From an uncultured Spirochaetales bacterium (GTDB lineage Bacteria > Spirochaetota > Spirochaetia > Sphaerochaetales > Sphaerochaetaceae): a DNA stretch of 64,000 nt. Shown here one piece after another: positions 8,366-21,039 of the stretch; position 1 is the stretch's first letter, and every line of letters starts with the position of its first letter. Under the pieces are notes generated by a model, which did no database searches, was not told where the DNA came from, and was given only the letters and a program-made list of their open reading frames with translations. Location: the NCBI GenBank assembly GCA_949295125.1, contig CASFJV010000063.1:49894-113893 (forward strand), written 5' to 3'. The position numbers were made by a program, and so were the translations under genes.

Positions 8366-9186
8366 CTGTCACACCTGTACCAGAGTTCAGCTGATTTAAA
8401 CCTTGCAACATCACCTTTCCTGAATCCTGATTCCTCATATTTACCTTTTATTCTTCCATCAAGGATCTTTGCACTCAGTTCATAGTAGTCCGCAATGAGA
8501 TCTTTAGGGGCAGTAGGGTCGCCATGCCCGATCATAAGCATGTCAAAGTCTTTTTCCCGTTCCATGATCTTTTTCAATGTGCTGTTGAATTCTGCTATCA
8601 GCTCATCTGTATTGTTTTCCGTTCTCATGAGTATGATGCTGTTATTCACGGTATCGCCGCTGAAAAGCACCCTTTCTTCCTTCAAAAGATAGGAAACGCT
8701 TCCTTTTGTGTGCGATGGTGTTCCGATTGCTTCCAGGCTGAGCCCTCCAAGATCTATTGAAATCCCATCTCCAATGTCAGAAAAAGGGAATTGAGATGGA
8801 GGTTCCGGCTCAGGAAGCAGGGCATAGAGATCTTCCAGATTCCCTTTATAGAGGTGGGGGCCGCGCGTTCTGATGTACATCTTCCTGAAAGCATTATCAA
8901 GTCCATAGCCCCAGAGCATCAGATCCCTGTCTTTCCTGCTCATGAATATAGGAAGATCCCTGAAGTGATAGCATCCTCCTGCATGGTCTGGATGCTTATG
9001 GGTTAAAAGGACAGAAAGAGGTTTTTGCGTTATCTCTTCTGCAGCTTCCCTGATATTCCCAAGTCCTGTGCCTGTGTCAATCAGGGCAGCTTTCTCCTCT
9101 CCAACGACAAGAAATGCATTCACGAGGCCAAACTCGTCTATCCTGTATATGTTATCACTGATCTTTTCTGCTTTCTGCTTGATCAT
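8362..9186 (-). CDS. MBL-fold metallo-hydrolase
   Basis: A 274-residue metallo-beta-lactamase-fold protein. The metal-binding signature is THKHPDH (HxHxDH), followed by further ligands in GTPSHTKGSVSYLL, LFSGDTV and the late MIGHGDP. The fold covers glyoxalase II-like thioesterases, lactonases and quorum-quenching enzymes; substrate cannot be assigned. It is the last gene after an interrupted acetyltransferase gene, which ends 2 bases upstream of its start. A TACACT box six bases before the ATG could also give a separate leaderless transcript. No signal peptide. Confidence 0.85.
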   Translation of the reverse strand: MIKQKAEKISDNIYRIDEFGLVNAFLVVGEEKAALIDTGTGLGNIREAAEEITQKPLSVLLTHKHPDHAGGCYHFRDLPIFMSRKDRDLMLWGYGLDNAFRKMYIRTRGPHLYKGNLEDLYALLPEPEPPSQFPFSDIGDGISIDLGGLSLEAIGTPSHTKGSVSYLLKEERVLFSGDTVNNSIILMRTENNTDELIAEFNSTLKKIMEREKDFDMLMIGHGDPTAPKDLIADYYELSAKILDGRIKGKYEESGFRKGDVARFKSAELWYRCDS

Positions 9187-9188
9187 TG

Positions 9189-9710
9189 CTATAGTGTACC
9201 CCTCCTGGCTGAATATAGGAAATGGGGAATGCCGCCATTATAGTATTCTGCAATGAACTCATCCTCCTTTTCCATGCCGATGCTCCTTGCTACCTTGATT
9301 GATGCTGTATTATCTGTTTTGATGATGGAGCATACCTTATCCTGCCCCAAAACGTTAAATGCATAGTTCATGCATCCCTCTGCAGCTTCATGCGCGTAGC
9401 CAAGATGCCATCAGCCTTTTTTCAGCATGTATCCGATCTCAAGCACTTCTGTGCCTTCATAATTCTGTACCGTGAGGCCTGCCTGGCCTATCATGGCATG
9501 GTTTTCTTTCAGCTCGGCAGCCCAGAGGCCGAAGCCATATTTTACGTATCTTGCTTTCTGCCTGTCCAGCCAGGCCTGTACATCAGCATCTGAAAACTCA
9601 TGTCCATAGGCATACATCACATCAGGGTCCTTTAGCATTTGAGCAAGATCAGTGAAGTCTTCCTGTTCCATTTCCCTGAGGATTAAGCGTTCTGTTTCCA
9701 GCATTACCAT
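9189..9710 (-). pseudogene. GNAT (RimJ-type) acetyltransferase interrupted by in-frame TGA
   Basis: A 173-codon N-acetyltransferase of the GNAT family. It starts MVMLETERLILREMEQEDF, typical of RimJ/RimL-like proteins. Codon 100 (9411-9413) is TGA, inside the acetyl-CoA-binding motif. The frame continues without shift as WHLGYAHEAAEGCMNYAF and is full length, so a single substitution splits an otherwise intact gene. The usual consensus is a hydrophobic or polar residue followed by WGxGYAxEA. No convincing bacterial SECIS hairpin is visible after the TGA. Likely a recent pseudogene or a base-call error. Start chosen at 9710 rather than the longer 9815 frame because the extension is basic and unlike the family. 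Confidence 0.75.
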
Positions 9711-9842
9711 ATTATTACATTTATAGCCAGAAGGGAAAAATATACAATACGTTTTCCTTCCTGCAGGCACTTCCTGATTTTTCTCTCCCGCTTTACCGGA
9801 CTTTCTTTTTTTCATAAGATAGTTGAATGGAGCAAATTCCAG

Positions 9843-11225
9843 ATGTTAGATGATGATAAGATAAAACTATTTGAAAGTGTCAGCATTCCAAGGGCAATAG
9901 CATCGCTGTCGATACCTACAGTCCTTTCTTCCCTTGTAATGATACTTTACAGCCTGGCAGACACCTACTTTGTAGGAATGCTCAACAACAGTATCCAGAA
10001 CTCGGCAGTAACGCTTGCTGCCCCTGTGCTTCTGGCATTCAATGCCATCAACAATCTCTTCGGAGTCGGATCTTCAAGCATGATGAGCCGTGCTCTTGGA
10101 AGGAAGGATTATGATAGTGCAAGAAGAAGCAGTGCATTCGGATTTTACGCATCAATATTCTTTTCCCTGCTTTTTTCCCTTCTCTGCACGCTTTTCGCAG
10201 ATCCTCTCCTGACTCTCATAGGTGCAGATGAGTATACGAGGGAAGCTACATGGCAGTACCTGTTCTGGACCGTAAACCTTGGTGCCTGTCCGGCAATTCT
10301 GAATGTTGTCATGGCCTATATGGTAAGGGCTGAAGGCTCGGCATTCCATGCAAGCATCGGAACGATGAGCGGGTGCATACTGAATATCATACTTGATCCG
10401 ATATTTGTTCTTCCCTGGGGCTTCAATATGGGAGCTGAAGGGGCAGGGCTTGCAACTTTCATCTCCAACTGTGTTGCTGTCCTCTACTTCCTGGTGCTCA
10501 TCATCTATAAGAAGGGAAACACTTTTGTCACCATCAATCCGAAGTACTTCGGACTTAGCAAATATATAGTATTCGGGGTATGTGCTGTAGGTATTCCAGC
10601 CAGTATCCAGAATCTCCTCAATGTCACAGGAATGACCATACTGAACAATTTCACAAGTGAATACGGAGCAGATGCAATTGCTGCTATGGGTATCGCACAG
10701 CGTTTGAACAATGTTCCCATGAACATAGCTTTGGGATTTTCCCAGGGCATTATGCCTCTTGTCAGCTATAACTGGGCAAGCGGCAACATAAAGAGGATGA
10801 AGGATGCTATCTTCTTTGCACTCAAGATCATCATTTTCAGCATGGTTCTTGTCGCAGTTGTTTTCTTCTTCTTCTCAGACGGCTTCATAAGGCTGTTTAT
10901 GGATAATCAGGTGATTGTCGATTATGGTTCAGCATTCCTTCGTGGATTCTGCCTTGCAGTACCTTTCCTGACTGTCGATTTCCTTGCAGTCGGCGTTTTC
11001 CAGGCTGTGGGGCTTGGATCAAGAAGCTTCATATTTGCAATAACGAGGAAGCTGATACTTGAAATCCCGCTTATCTTCATCCTCAATTACCTGTGGCCTC
11101 TGTATGGCCTTCCTTATTCACAGTTCGGAAGCGAGATCATAATGTCAGTCCTTGCCGTGATTTCCCTGAGGGCAGTCATCAGGAAAGGCAATGAGAGAAT
11201 GCAAAAAACTGCTGAAAATGCCTGA
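9843..11225 (+). CDS. MATE-family multidrug/cation antiporter
   Basis: A 460-residue inner-membrane exporter with about twelve predicted transmembrane helices in two pseudo-repeats. The N-terminal segment IPTVLSSLVMILYSLADTYFVG is the classic MATE opening. It is followed by NNLFGVGSSSMMSRALGRKD and by the repeat-2 counterpart SIQNLLNVTGMTILNNF. MATE transporters export drugs, metabolites or cations in exchange for Na+ or H+. Malic enzyme follows 31 bases downstream. Confidence 0.9.
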   Translation: MLDDDKIKLFESVSIPRAIASLSIPTVLSSLVMILYSLADTYFVGMLNNSIQNSAVTLAAPVLLAFNAINNLFGVGSSSMMSRALGRKDYDSARRSSAFGFYASIFFSLLFSLLCTLFADPLLTLIGADEYTREATWQYLFWTVNLGACPAILNVVMAYMVRAEGSAFHASIGTMSGCILNIILDPIFVLPWGFNMGAEGAGLATFISNCVAVLYFLVLIIYKKGNTFVTINPKYFGLSKYIVFGVCAVGIPASIQNLLNVTGMTILNNFTSEYGADAIAAMGIAQRLNNVPMNIALGFSQGIMPLVSYNWASGNIKRMKDAIFFALKIIIFSMVLVAVVFFFFSDGFIRLFMDNQVIVDYGSAFLRGFCLAVPFLTVDFLAVGVFQAVGLGSRSFIFAITRKLILEIPLIFILNYLWPLYGLPYSQFGSEIIMSVLAVISLRAVIRKGNERMQKTAENA

Positions 11226-11256
11226 TTTGCCTATATAATTAGTTTTGGAGGAGAAA

Positions 11257-12540
11257 ATGGACGAATTAGAAAGAAAAGCGCTTGAGTACCATTCCCTGGA
11301 CGGGATCCCTGGAAAGCTTTCTGTTATCCCCACAAAGCCATGCAAGAGTGCTGAGGATCTCTCACTTGCATATACTCCGGGAGTTGCAAAGCCGGTATTG
11401 AAGATTGAAGAGGATGCTGATAATGCATACCGCTATACAAATAAAGGAAACCTGGTAGCCGTAATATCGAACGGAACGGCTATCCTCGGCCTTGGCGACA
11501 GGGGTGCCTTAGCCAGCAAGCCTGTAATGGAGGGCAAGGGAGTCCTTTTCAAGAGGTTTGCAGATATTGACGTATTCGATATTGAAATCAATGAGAAAGA
11601 TCCTGATAAGCTCATCGGAATAATAAAGGCAATCTCTCCGACATTCGGCGGAATAAACCTTGAGGACATAAAAGGTCCTGAATGTTTCAGGATAGAAAAA
11701 GAACTCATTAATGAATGTGATATCCCTGTATTCCATGATGATCAGCATGGTACGGCCATCATTGCATCTGCCGGACTTATGAACGCGGCAGAGATCGCAG
11801 GAAAGAAACTTGATGATATGAAGGTCGTTGTGAGCGGGGCAGGGGCAGCTGGAATATCATGTGCAAGGATGTTCATTCTGATCGGTGTCAGGAAAGAGAA
11901 TATCGTCATGCTTGACAGCAAAGGTGTGATCTATAAGGGAAGAGCTGGATTGACAGCTGAGAAAGAGGAGTTTGCGTCAGAGACAGATGCAAGGACGCTT
12001 GAGGATGCGATGAATGGCGCAGATGTCTTTATGGGCCTGAGCAAGCCAAACGTGGTCTCAAGTGAGATGCTCAGGAGCATGAACCATGATCCGATAGTCT
12101 TTGCCATGGCAAATCCAGATCCTGAGATCACATATGAAAAGGCAATGGAAAGCAGGAGCGATATCATAATGGCCACTGGAAGGTCTGATTATCCTAATCA
12201 GATCAACAACGTGCTTGGATTCCCGTTCATTTTCCGCGGAGCTCTGGATGTCGGAGCCAAGAGGATTACGGAGAATATGAAGCTTGCTGCCGCTGATGCC
12301 CTTGCAAAGCTTGCTAAGGAACCTGTTCCAGAGATTGTCTCAAAGGCATATGGCGGAGAAAAATTCAGCTTTGGCAGACGCTATATCGTACCAAAGCCGT
12401 TTGATCCGCGTGTAATAGAGTATGAGGCTGTGGCAGTAGCAAGGCAGGCATGCCTCGATGGGGTTGCAACCCATCCGATTGAAGATTTTGAAGCATACCG
12501 CTTAAGCCTCAGCAAGAGAATGGCAAAATACTGGGCTTAG
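11257..12540 (+). CDS. malic enzyme (oxaloacetate-decarboxylating malate dehydrogenase)
   Basis: A 427-residue short malic enzyme that converts malate to pyruvate and CO2 with NAD(P)+. It contains [35 protein letters not shown], the metal-binding [10 protein letters not shown], and the nucleotide-binding [16 protein letters not shown]. It lacks the C-terminal phosphotransacetylase-like domain of long MaeB proteins. The start is placed at ATG 11257, directly after a strong GGAGGAG, rather than the TTG at 11245. The stop overlaps the convergent gene by 4 bases (TTAG). Cytosolic; role in carbon balance and NADPH supply. Confidence 0.94.
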   Translation: MDELERKALEYHSLDGIPGKLSVIPTKPCKSAEDLSLAYTPGVAKPVLKIEEDADNAYRYTNKGNLVAVISNGTAILGLGDRGALASKPVMEGKGVLFKRFADIDVFDIEINEKDPDKLIGIIKAISPTFGGINLEDIKGPECFRIEKELINECDIPVFHDDQHGTAIIASAGLMNAAEIAGKKLDDMKVVVSGAGAAGISCARMFILIGVRKENIVMLDSKGVIYKGRAGLTAEKEEFASETDARTLEDAMNGADVFMGLSKPNVVSSEMLRSMNHDPIVFAMANPDPEITYEKAMESRSDIIMATGRSDYPNQINNVLGFPFIFRGALDVGAKRITENMKLAAADALAKLAKEPVPEIVSKAYGGEKFSFGRRYIVPKPFDPRVIEYEAVAVARQACLDGVATHPIEDFEAYRLSLSKRMAKYWA

Positions 12541-13115
12541 AAGAAGCTTTCAAGCTCTGCCCTGGCCTGGCTGAGGTTATCATTATATTGCTTATCAAGA
12601 CGCTCGAGATTCTTTTCTATGATTTCGAGCGTTTCCTTATCATCCTCGACAGTCAGATGGACAGTGCGTCCAAGCTGCCTGCTCATCTCTTCGGATTTCT
12701 GGTCAAGCATTGGCTGAAGCTGTGCTTCCAGCTGCTCTAGAAGCTGTTTCCTGTGCACTGGATACTGTTTTACGAATCCTATTATCTGGCTGTAGAAGCT
12801 GACTTTCTCCGGATCGCTGTCCATAATGTGCGAAAAGAGTGATGTGAACCTGTCAAACCTGTCATCTGCAGCTTCGTAAGTCGGAAGGGATGCTGATGAC
12901 ATGATAAGGCTTTTCAATGCGCTTTTCTGGCTTTCCTTGCTGTAGTCATCAAGCTTTTCCAGGATACTGTCATCCTTTTCCTCTTTCCCCATGTATTCAC
13001 CGGCAATCCTCTTTATCTTATCTTCCTCAAGAGATGCCCTGATCTTATTTTCATCTACCGCAATGTTCTCTGTTTTCTCCATTGCAATTTCTAGTGCGCT
13101 TTTAATTTTTCCCAT
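12537..13115 (-). CDS. uncharacterised charged helical protein
   Basis: A 192-residue soluble protein that I do not recognise. It is rich in Glu, Lys and Ser and largely helical by appearance, with likely coiled-coil stretches near the C-terminus ([20 protein letters not shown]). No catalytic motif, signal peptide or membrane segment is evident. The start at 13115 is preferred to a longer frame beginning inside the divergent gene, because a TATATT box lies exactly six bases upstream, indicating a leaderless transcript. It is convergent with and overlaps the malic enzyme stop. Confidence 0.7.
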   Translation of the reverse strand: MGKIKSALEIAMEKTENIAVDENKIRASLEEDKIKRIAGEYMGKEEKDDSILEKLDDYSKESQKSALKSLIMSSASLPTYEAADDRFDRFTSLFSHIMDSDPEKVSFYSQIIGFVKQYPVHRKQLLEQLEAQLQPMLDQKSEEMSRQLGRTVHLTVEDDKETLEIIEKNLERLDKQYNDNLSQARAELESFF

Positions 13116-13121
13116 GAGATC

Positions 13122-13127
13122 AATATA
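13122..13127 (-). promoter_or_regulatory. -10 box, leaderless spacing, for gene ending at 12537
   Basis: TATATT on the minus strand, six bases before the ATG at 13115, with no Shine-Dalgarno sequence. Confidence 0.6.
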
Positions 13128-13197
13128 ATAACAAGAGGGGAAAAAGAGAAGGTCAGTGTTGTATGACTTACCTCTTTTCATTATCCTTAAAGGCGCT

Positions 13198-13836
13198 ATG
13201 GACTTTAACATCATTCTCTTTTTTGATCTATTTGGAACTATGGTATTTGCCATAACAGGTGCTGTTAAGGGAATAAGGAACCGCCTGGATCTTCTTGGAG
13301 TCCTCTTTTTTGCCGTAACGGTTGGCTGTGGCGGTGGAATGCTCAGGGATGCTCTTATCGGAAGCACTCCGGTTGCAGCATTCAATGATTACCGCTATTT
13401 CCTCATATGCATAGTTACAGGGCTTGTCTGCTTCATCATCTCTCCTGTTGCAATCGGAAGATGGGCAATCATGGTCTATTCAGATGCCATAGGCCTTGGG
13501 GTTTTCACAGCTCTCGGAGTTGCTAAGGCAGCAGGTCTTGGCGTAAGCGTGGTCGGACAGATAATGAGTGGAATGTTCACAGCTGTAGGCGGTGGTATCA
13601 TAAGGGATATATTCTCAAAAGAGATACCAATGGTTTTCACATCAGATTTCTATGCGACTGCATCAATCTGCGGAGCTGTCCTCTATGTTGTACTTAATCA
13701 TTTCACTCCCTTGAGTGCAAATGCCCTCCTGTTCGTTACTGCGGTGTGCACAAGCGCATTGAGGATCATCGGGTACCGGTATAAGTTCAAGCTTCCAGTT
13801 GCCAGGATGCATGGAGAGGAAAAGAGGAAGAAATGA
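13198..13836 (+). CDS. UPF0126/TRIC-like membrane protein (YicG type)
   Basis: A 212-residue inner-membrane protein with about seven transmembrane segments. It contains the internal duplication typical of UPF0126: FAITGAVKGIRNRLDLLGV...GCGGGMLRD in the first half and FTALGVAKAAGLG...AVGGGIIRDIF in the second. Bacterial members resemble trimeric intracellular cation channels and are thought to conduct cations or glycine, but function is not firmly known. ATG 13198 is preferred to an upstream GTG because it aligns with the family N-terminus. The stop overlaps the next start (ATGA). Confidence 0.88.
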   Translation: MDFNIILFFDLFGTMVFAITGAVKGIRNRLDLLGVLFFAVTVGCGGGMLRDALIGSTPVAAFNDYRYFLICIVTGLVCFIISPVAIGRWAIMVYSDAIGLGVFTALGVAKAAGLGVSVVGQIMSGMFTAVGGGIIRDIFSKEIPMVFTSDFYATASICGAVLYVVLNHFTPLSANALLFVTAVCTSALRIIGYRYKFKLPVARMHGEEKRKK

Positions 13837-14963
13837 ACAGTCTGTATTACTCAATGCCATATGAAAGGGAGATAAGGGCAAAAGTCCTGAAAATTGAAGG
13901 CAGCAATGTATTCCTTGACAATACGGTTTTCTACCCAGAAGGGGGAGGACAGCCAGGGGACAGGGGATATTTCGGATGCTATGAGATACTTGATACCCAG
14001 AAAGATGGCAATTCTGTCGTGCACGTCTTCAAGAGCACAGAAGGCCTGAATGCCGGGGATGAGGATACGCTATCTCTCAACTGGGAACACCGTTATGCAT
14101 TTATGAAGCGCCATAGTGCACAGCATCTGCTGTCATCCATTTTCTACAAAAGCCATCACATAGGAACTGTTGCAGTCCATCTTGCAAATGATTATGTGAC
14201 AATTGAGCTTGACAGGAAAGATGTGGATAGAAAGACCCTTTTAGCTGTGGAGCAGGAAGCAAATGAGCTTGTCAGGAAAGGGCTTGCGATAGAACAGAAG
14301 GATTTGAAAAGGGAAGATGCGGAAAGTCTCAATATGAGACGGTCCATAAAAGTGCCAGATGATATAGTGAAGGTGGTTTTCATTGATGGCCAGGATGCTG
14401 TTGCCTGTGGCGGGGTACATGTAAGGAACACGAATGAGATAGGTGAGATATCATTCCATTCAACTGAAATCCTCAGGTCACACCTTAGGACAGTATGGAA
14501 AGTGGATGATGCGGCTGTAAGGGAAAGGAGGAAAAACCTTTCTTTTGTGCAGGAGGCATCAAAGCTCCTTTCCGCTCCTGAAAATGGGGTGCTTGATGAA
14601 CTGAAAGCCCATCTTGCTGAGATGGAAAACCTGAAAAGAAGCATCCGCGAAATCAGTAAGGAGGCTGCAAGGAAGGAAGCTCTTAACATAACTGAAGGGG
14701 AAGGAGTATACTTGACGCAATATCCTCTTGATGAGTTCAGGAATGTTCTGGGGAAATCAGGCATAACCAATGTGCTCATCATAAAGGAAGGCAGCAAAGT
14801 GGAGTTTTTGTATATTGGCTCTGGCGATGATTTCTCAATACTTAAAAACTGCTTATCTTTAAAAGGAGGGGGAAGGGATGGCATCTATCAGGGATCGTTT
14901 GTTTCTTTTGATGATTCCCTGCTAGAAAAAGCTAAAGAGGTTATTAATGGATTTAAAAGATAA
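13833..14963 (+). CDS. alanyl-tRNA editing protein, AlaX-L type
   Basis: A 376-residue free-standing editing enzyme that hydrolyses mischarged Ser- or Gly-tRNA(Ala). The N-terminal beta-barrel has the NTVFYPEGGGQPGDRG loop. The editing core has the zinc-binding HSAQH motif (about residues 94-98) and CGGVHV (about 190-195). A coiled-coil linker leads to a DHHA1-like C-terminal domain (LSLKGGGRDGIYQGS) as in the long AlaX class. Coupled to the preceding membrane gene by a 4-base overlap, and overlapping the next gene by 17 bases. Confidence 0.9.
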   Translation: MNSLYYSMPYEREIRAKVLKIEGSNVFLDNTVFYPEGGGQPGDRGYFGCYEILDTQKDGNSVVHVFKSTEGLNAGDEDTLSLNWEHRYAFMKRHSAQHLLSSIFYKSHHIGTVAVHLANDYVTIELDRKDVDRKTLLAVEQEANELVRKGLAIEQKDLKREDAESLNMRRSIKVPDDIVKVVFIDGQDAVACGGVHVRNTNEIGEISFHSTEILRSHLRTVWKVDDAAVRERRKNLSFVQEASKLLSAPENGVLDELKAHLAEMENLKRSIREISKEAARKEALNITEGEGVYLTQYPLDEFRNVLGKSGITNVLIIKEGSKVEFLYIGSGDDFSILKNCLSLKGGGRDGIYQGSFVSFDDSLLEKAKEVINGFKR

Positions 14964-15528
14964 GATTTCATCGAATCCCAGGATAAAGAAATACATAATC
15001 ATAGGGATTATCCCAATCGTTCTGATGTTCATAGGTTTTGTATTCGTGCTGCAGAAGATCGGGAAACAGAATTTTGAATCGTTGATATCAAATGTGAACG
15101 CTCATTTCAATCTTTTCACCATGTGCATTTACATCTGGGTTACAGATACGTTCATCCTTCCACTCTCTCCTATGTTCGTATTTCCTATGCTGATCCAGTA
15201 TCCATGGTACATAGCAATCCCTGCCACGGCTCTGGCTTCCGCACTTGGCGGAATCTCAAGCTATATGATCGGCCTCATGCTTGATAAAGTCAGTTTCATA
15301 AACAGGGCTGTCATCAGGGCATATGAGAAGTGGGGTGATTACATAAATAAATATGGAACCACATTTGTTCTTGTCGGTTCCATATTCCCTCTCCCTTTCT
15401 CTGCAATATGCATGGCCGCAGGCGTCATGAAACTTAACTTCTTCAAAGTCTCGCTATATTCATGCACCCGCATCCTGAGAATGGCTATCTATTACTTCAT
15501 GTTCTTCCTTGGCTTTGTGGCTTCCTGA
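14947..15528 (+). CDS. VTT/DedA-like membrane protein
   Basis: A 193-residue inner-membrane protein with about five hydrophobic segments. The central region (PLSPMFVFPMLIQYPWYIAI...ALGGISSYMIGLMLD) and FPLPFSAICMAAGVMKLN resemble the VTT (SNARE-associated/DedA) family, whose members include phospholipid flippases and scramblases. Similarity is moderate and read by eye. AGAGG lies 6-10 bases before the ATG. It closes a three-gene operon and overlaps convergent purB by 37 bases, the longest tail-to-tail overlap here. Confidence 0.7.
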   Translation: MDLKDKISSNPRIKKYIIIGIIPIVLMFIGFVFVLQKIGKQNFESLISNVNAHFNLFTMCIYIWVTDTFILPLSPMFVFPMLIQYPWYIAIPATALASALGGISSYMIGLMLDKVSFINRAVIRAYEKWGDYINKYGTTFVLVGSIFPLPFSAICMAAGVMKLNFFKVSLYSCTRILRMAIYYFMFFLGFVAS

Positions 15529-16898
15529 ACAACTCTTTCTGTCCTCTCCGCTGCCTCTCCTATGTAGGATGATGCATCAAGAAGGGACAGTATCTCATCT
15601 TTTTCAAGAAATCTGAGAATCCTTGGATCGCTGGCCATCCTGCTTTTCAGGGGATTTTCTTTGCCTGATTGCACCATGGCCCAGGCATCAAGGCTGAGTT
15701 CCCTAATGACTTCATGCATTTCCTGCCTGTCTGCCCCGCGTTTTCCTGCCTCCATGAGCACACGCTCAGTGGCGCTGAATATTCCATAGCTGTCCATAAG
15801 GCGCTTTGTTGCACTTTCATGGATGTTCATGGCGCTGACAATCCTTATTTCAGTCATCAGCATCTCATCGAGGGCTAGAAAGCTTTCTGGAATGAATATT
15901 CTCCTGTTCGCAGAATCATCAAGAGATCTTTCAAGAATGGTCATTGAAGCATTCTGCCATGCAGCACTGTAGGCGGATGATACCACTCTGGAAAGTGAAT
16001 CTATCTTCTCACTGTTGATTGGATTCCTCTTGAATGGCATTGCAGAGGAGCCTACCTGATGCTTGCCGAACGGTTCGGAGAATTCGCCGATCGGAGGGCT
16101 TTGGAGAATCCTGAAATCCAGGGAGAACTTAGCCAGAGTGCATGCGATCTTGCTCAGTACCTCTATGATCCTGAGATCCTGCTTTCTTGTATATATCTGT
16201 GTAGATGCCGTAAAGGCATCGATTCCAAGCTCATCGAGTGCCCATTTCTCCATATCTCCGGCTTTGATCCCCGTGCCCTTTACAAGCTCTGCATAGCTTG
16301 CCAGTGTTCCAACCGCGCCTTTGAAGCCTTTCCCTTTCAGATGGTCCTTGACATAGGTAAGATCATCAAGATCATCGCTTAAGTCCTGGATTGCCTGAGC
16401 CAGGCGGTAGCCGATTGTTGTTATCTCTGCAGGCTGGATGTGAGTGAATGCCATAGTTGGCACATCCTTATACTCCATAGCTTTTTCAGAGAGCTTTTCA
16501 ATGAGCGATACTGTCTTCTGCTCAATTATCTCAAGGGCTTCCCTGAACCTGATGGCATCTGCATTGTCCAGGGCATCCATGCTCGTTGCCCCCAAATGGA
16601 TTATTCCACCTGCCTTCGGGCACTGCTCTGCATATGTCTTGATCTCTGCCATGAGGTCATGCCTTATGTCTTTTTCTATCTCGCTGGCCCTGTCTATGTC
16701 GATGTCGTCCTTATGGGCAATAAGCTCCTCAACCTGCTCTCTGCTCACAAGTCCGGCTCTCTCCTCAGCTTTTGCAAGTGCAATCCAGACCCTTCTGAGA
16801 AGTTTCCTCTTGTGTATTTCAGAGAAGGTCATCCGCATCTCTTCTGAGCCATAGCGCCATGTATAAGGGCTGATGAATGTGTCATGTGAATAGTCCAT
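15492..16898 (-). CDS. purB: adenylosuccinate lyase
   Basis: A 468-residue cytosolic enzyme acting twice in purine synthesis: SAICAR to AICAR plus fumarate, and adenylosuccinate to AMP plus fumarate. The superfamily signature SSAMPFKRNP (catalytic Ser loop) is in the second half. The N-terminal half has GGIIHLGATSMD and AFTHIQPAEITTIGYR, which carry substrate-binding and catalytic His residues. GGAGG precedes the ATG and overlaps the end of the beta-galactosidase gene, whose stop is 8 bases upstream, so the two are probably co-transcribed although functionally unrelated. Confidence 0.96.
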   Translation of the reverse strand: MDYSHDTFISPYTWRYGSEEMRMTFSEIHKRKLLRRVWIALAKAEERAGLVSREQVEELIAHKDDIDIDRASEIEKDIRHDLMAEIKTYAEQCPKAGGIIHLGATSMDALDNADAIRFREALEIIEQKTVSLIEKLSEKAMEYKDVPTMAFTHIQPAEITTIGYRLAQAIQDLSDDLDDLTYVKDHLKGKGFKGAVGTLASYAELVKGTGIKAGDMEKWALDELGIDAFTASTQIYTRKQDLRIIEVLSKIACTLAKFSLDFRILQSPPIGEFSEPFGKHQVGSSAMPFKRNPINSEKIDSLSRVVSSAYSAAWQNASMTILERSLDDSANRRIFIPESFLALDEMLMTEIRIVSAMNIHESATKRLMDSYGIFSATERVLMEAGKRGADRQEMHEVIRELSLDAWAMVQSGKENPLKSRMASDPRILRFLEKDEILSLLDASSYIGEAAERTERVVQEATKPRKNMK

Positions 16899-16906
16899 AA
16901 ATCCTC

Positions 16907-19783
<2,877 letters not shown>

Positions 19784-19786
19784 TTA

Positions 19787-19792
19787 ATATTA
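19787..19792 (-). promoter_or_regulatory. -10 box of beta-galactosidase gene, leaderless spacing
   Basis: TAATAT on the minus strand, six bases before ATG 19780. The only possible -35 region overlaps the T-run of the terminator at 19810-19843. Confidence 0.5.
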
Positions 19793-19809
19793 CCATCTTT
19801 CCGCTCTCT

Positions 19810-19843
19810 CAAAAAAGATGGACAGGGGAATAATCCTCTGTCC
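19810..19843 (-). terminator. rho-independent terminator upstream of beta-galactosidase gene
   Basis: Read on the minus strand, a GGACAGAGG / CCCCTGTCC stem (8 of 9 pairs, short loop) is followed by six T's. It separates the hydrolase gene at 20054 from the beta-galactosidase gene; an attenuator role is possible. The rest of the 270-base gap 19781-20053 holds no gene I can support. Confidence 0.7.
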
Positions 19844-20053
19844 AAGAAGCTGAAAGAAAAGTGGTTGAATGTGCCGGATGGTTTTAATACAGGGGTAGTG
19901 AAAATAACGATAGGAAGTACAATGGATTTTCCCATCAGGCACACTAATATGATCATATGTTGCTGCAGATAATGCAAAGTAAGGGGGAAGGGATCTGGAA
20001 CGGTAAAAATAATTTTATTACAGTAAAGGAATTATCTTAAATTATATTTCAAT

Positions 20054-20953
20054 TCAGATATATCTTTCAATGAAATTGAAGGCTCTCAGGGAATATTCAT
20101 CCTTGTAAGTTGGCATGGAAAGTGCATGCTTTACCCCTTCTGTGATGAATAGTTCCTTTTGCCCATGATGTGCATTATAGGCATCATAGACCATGCCAAA
20201 TGGTACGAAAGTATCTTCGTTTCCATGTATGAACAGCATTGGTATATCTGTCTTTTTCACTTCTTCTGCAGGATTAATGCTGGAAAAACTGAAGCCCAGG
20301 CGTATCCTGCACCATATGCTGACAATCTCTAGAAGCGGGTGAGGTGGAAGATGGAACATCTGCCTCATCTGCGCAGAGAACTCTTCATAAAGGCTTGAAT
20401 AGCCGCAGTCTTCAACTATTGCCCTGACCCCTTCAGGGTTCATGCCGGAAGCCATCATCACGGTTGCTCCACCCATAGATACTCCATGAAGTGCAATACG
20501 CTCTGCATTATGCCTTTTCCTGAGAAAGTCAATCCACAAAAGCAGGTCATCCCTTTCCCAAAGTCCCATGCTTATGTACTTTCCTCCGCTTTTTCCATGG
20601 GCCCTGACATCTGGAACAAGTATGCTGTAACCTCTTTTTGCCATATAGCGGTAGAATATGCCGTTCTCATATGCACGCCCTGTGTAGCCATGCAGCGATA
20701 TGAGGAATTTGCCTGCCGTCCCTCCATGAAAGTATGCATGCAGCCTTATTCCATCATTTGCATCTATATATACATCCTCTGATGACCTGAGGAATGCGGC
20801 ATTTGCATCTCTTTCAAGTTTTTCTTCATCTTCTTCCCTTCTTGGCTGATTGAGCTTCTTTTCTGTCATGAGAAGAGCAAAACGCAGGAAGAACTCACTG
20901 ATGAGAATCAGGATCAGCATGATGGCAATAATGATTGAAATAGCTATATACAT
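20054..20953 (-). CDS. membrane-anchored alpha/beta hydrolase
   Basis: A 299-residue alpha/beta-hydrolase. Residues 1-30 form one hydrophobic segment that probably anchors it in the inner membrane. The core has the oxyanion-hole strand ISLHGYTGRAYENG, DVRAHGKSGG, the nucleophile elbow GVSMGG, and a late FIHGNEDTFVP with the acid residue. The catalytic His is probably in EGVKHALSMPT. This layout matches YqkD/BEM46-like hydrolases of unknown natural substrate. No clear ribosome site; CAGAAT lies six bases before the ATG, a weak leaderless candidate. A divergent operon begins at 21121. Confidence 0.85.
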   Translation of the reverse strand: MYIAISIIIAIMLILILISEFFLRFALLMTEKKLNQPRREEDEEKLERDANAAFLRSSEDVYIDANDGIRLHAYFHGGTAGKFLISLHGYTGRAYENGIFYRYMAKRGYSILVPDVRAHGKSGGKYISMGLWERDDLLLWIDFLRKRHNAERIALHGVSMGGATVMMASGMNPEGVRAIVEDCGYSSLYEEFSAQMRQMFHLPPHPLLEIVSIWCRIRLGFSFSSINPAEEVKKTDIPMLFIHGNEDTFVPFGMVYDAYNAHHGQKELFITEGVKHALSMPTYKDEYSLRAFNFIERYI

Positions 20954-21039
20954 GCCTATATTCTGGCTCTTGCTGCAGCAAAAGGCAAGAATTCAAGGCG
21001 GAAATATTGAAGCATGCATATCATTTTCCCTGTTCAGAA

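Noticed and set aside
19784..19975. Open plus-strand frame between the beta-galactosidase and hydrolase genes
   Set aside because: It is open for about 60 codons but has no upstream start codon, ribosome site or recognisable family; it may be a gene remnant but cannot be supported.
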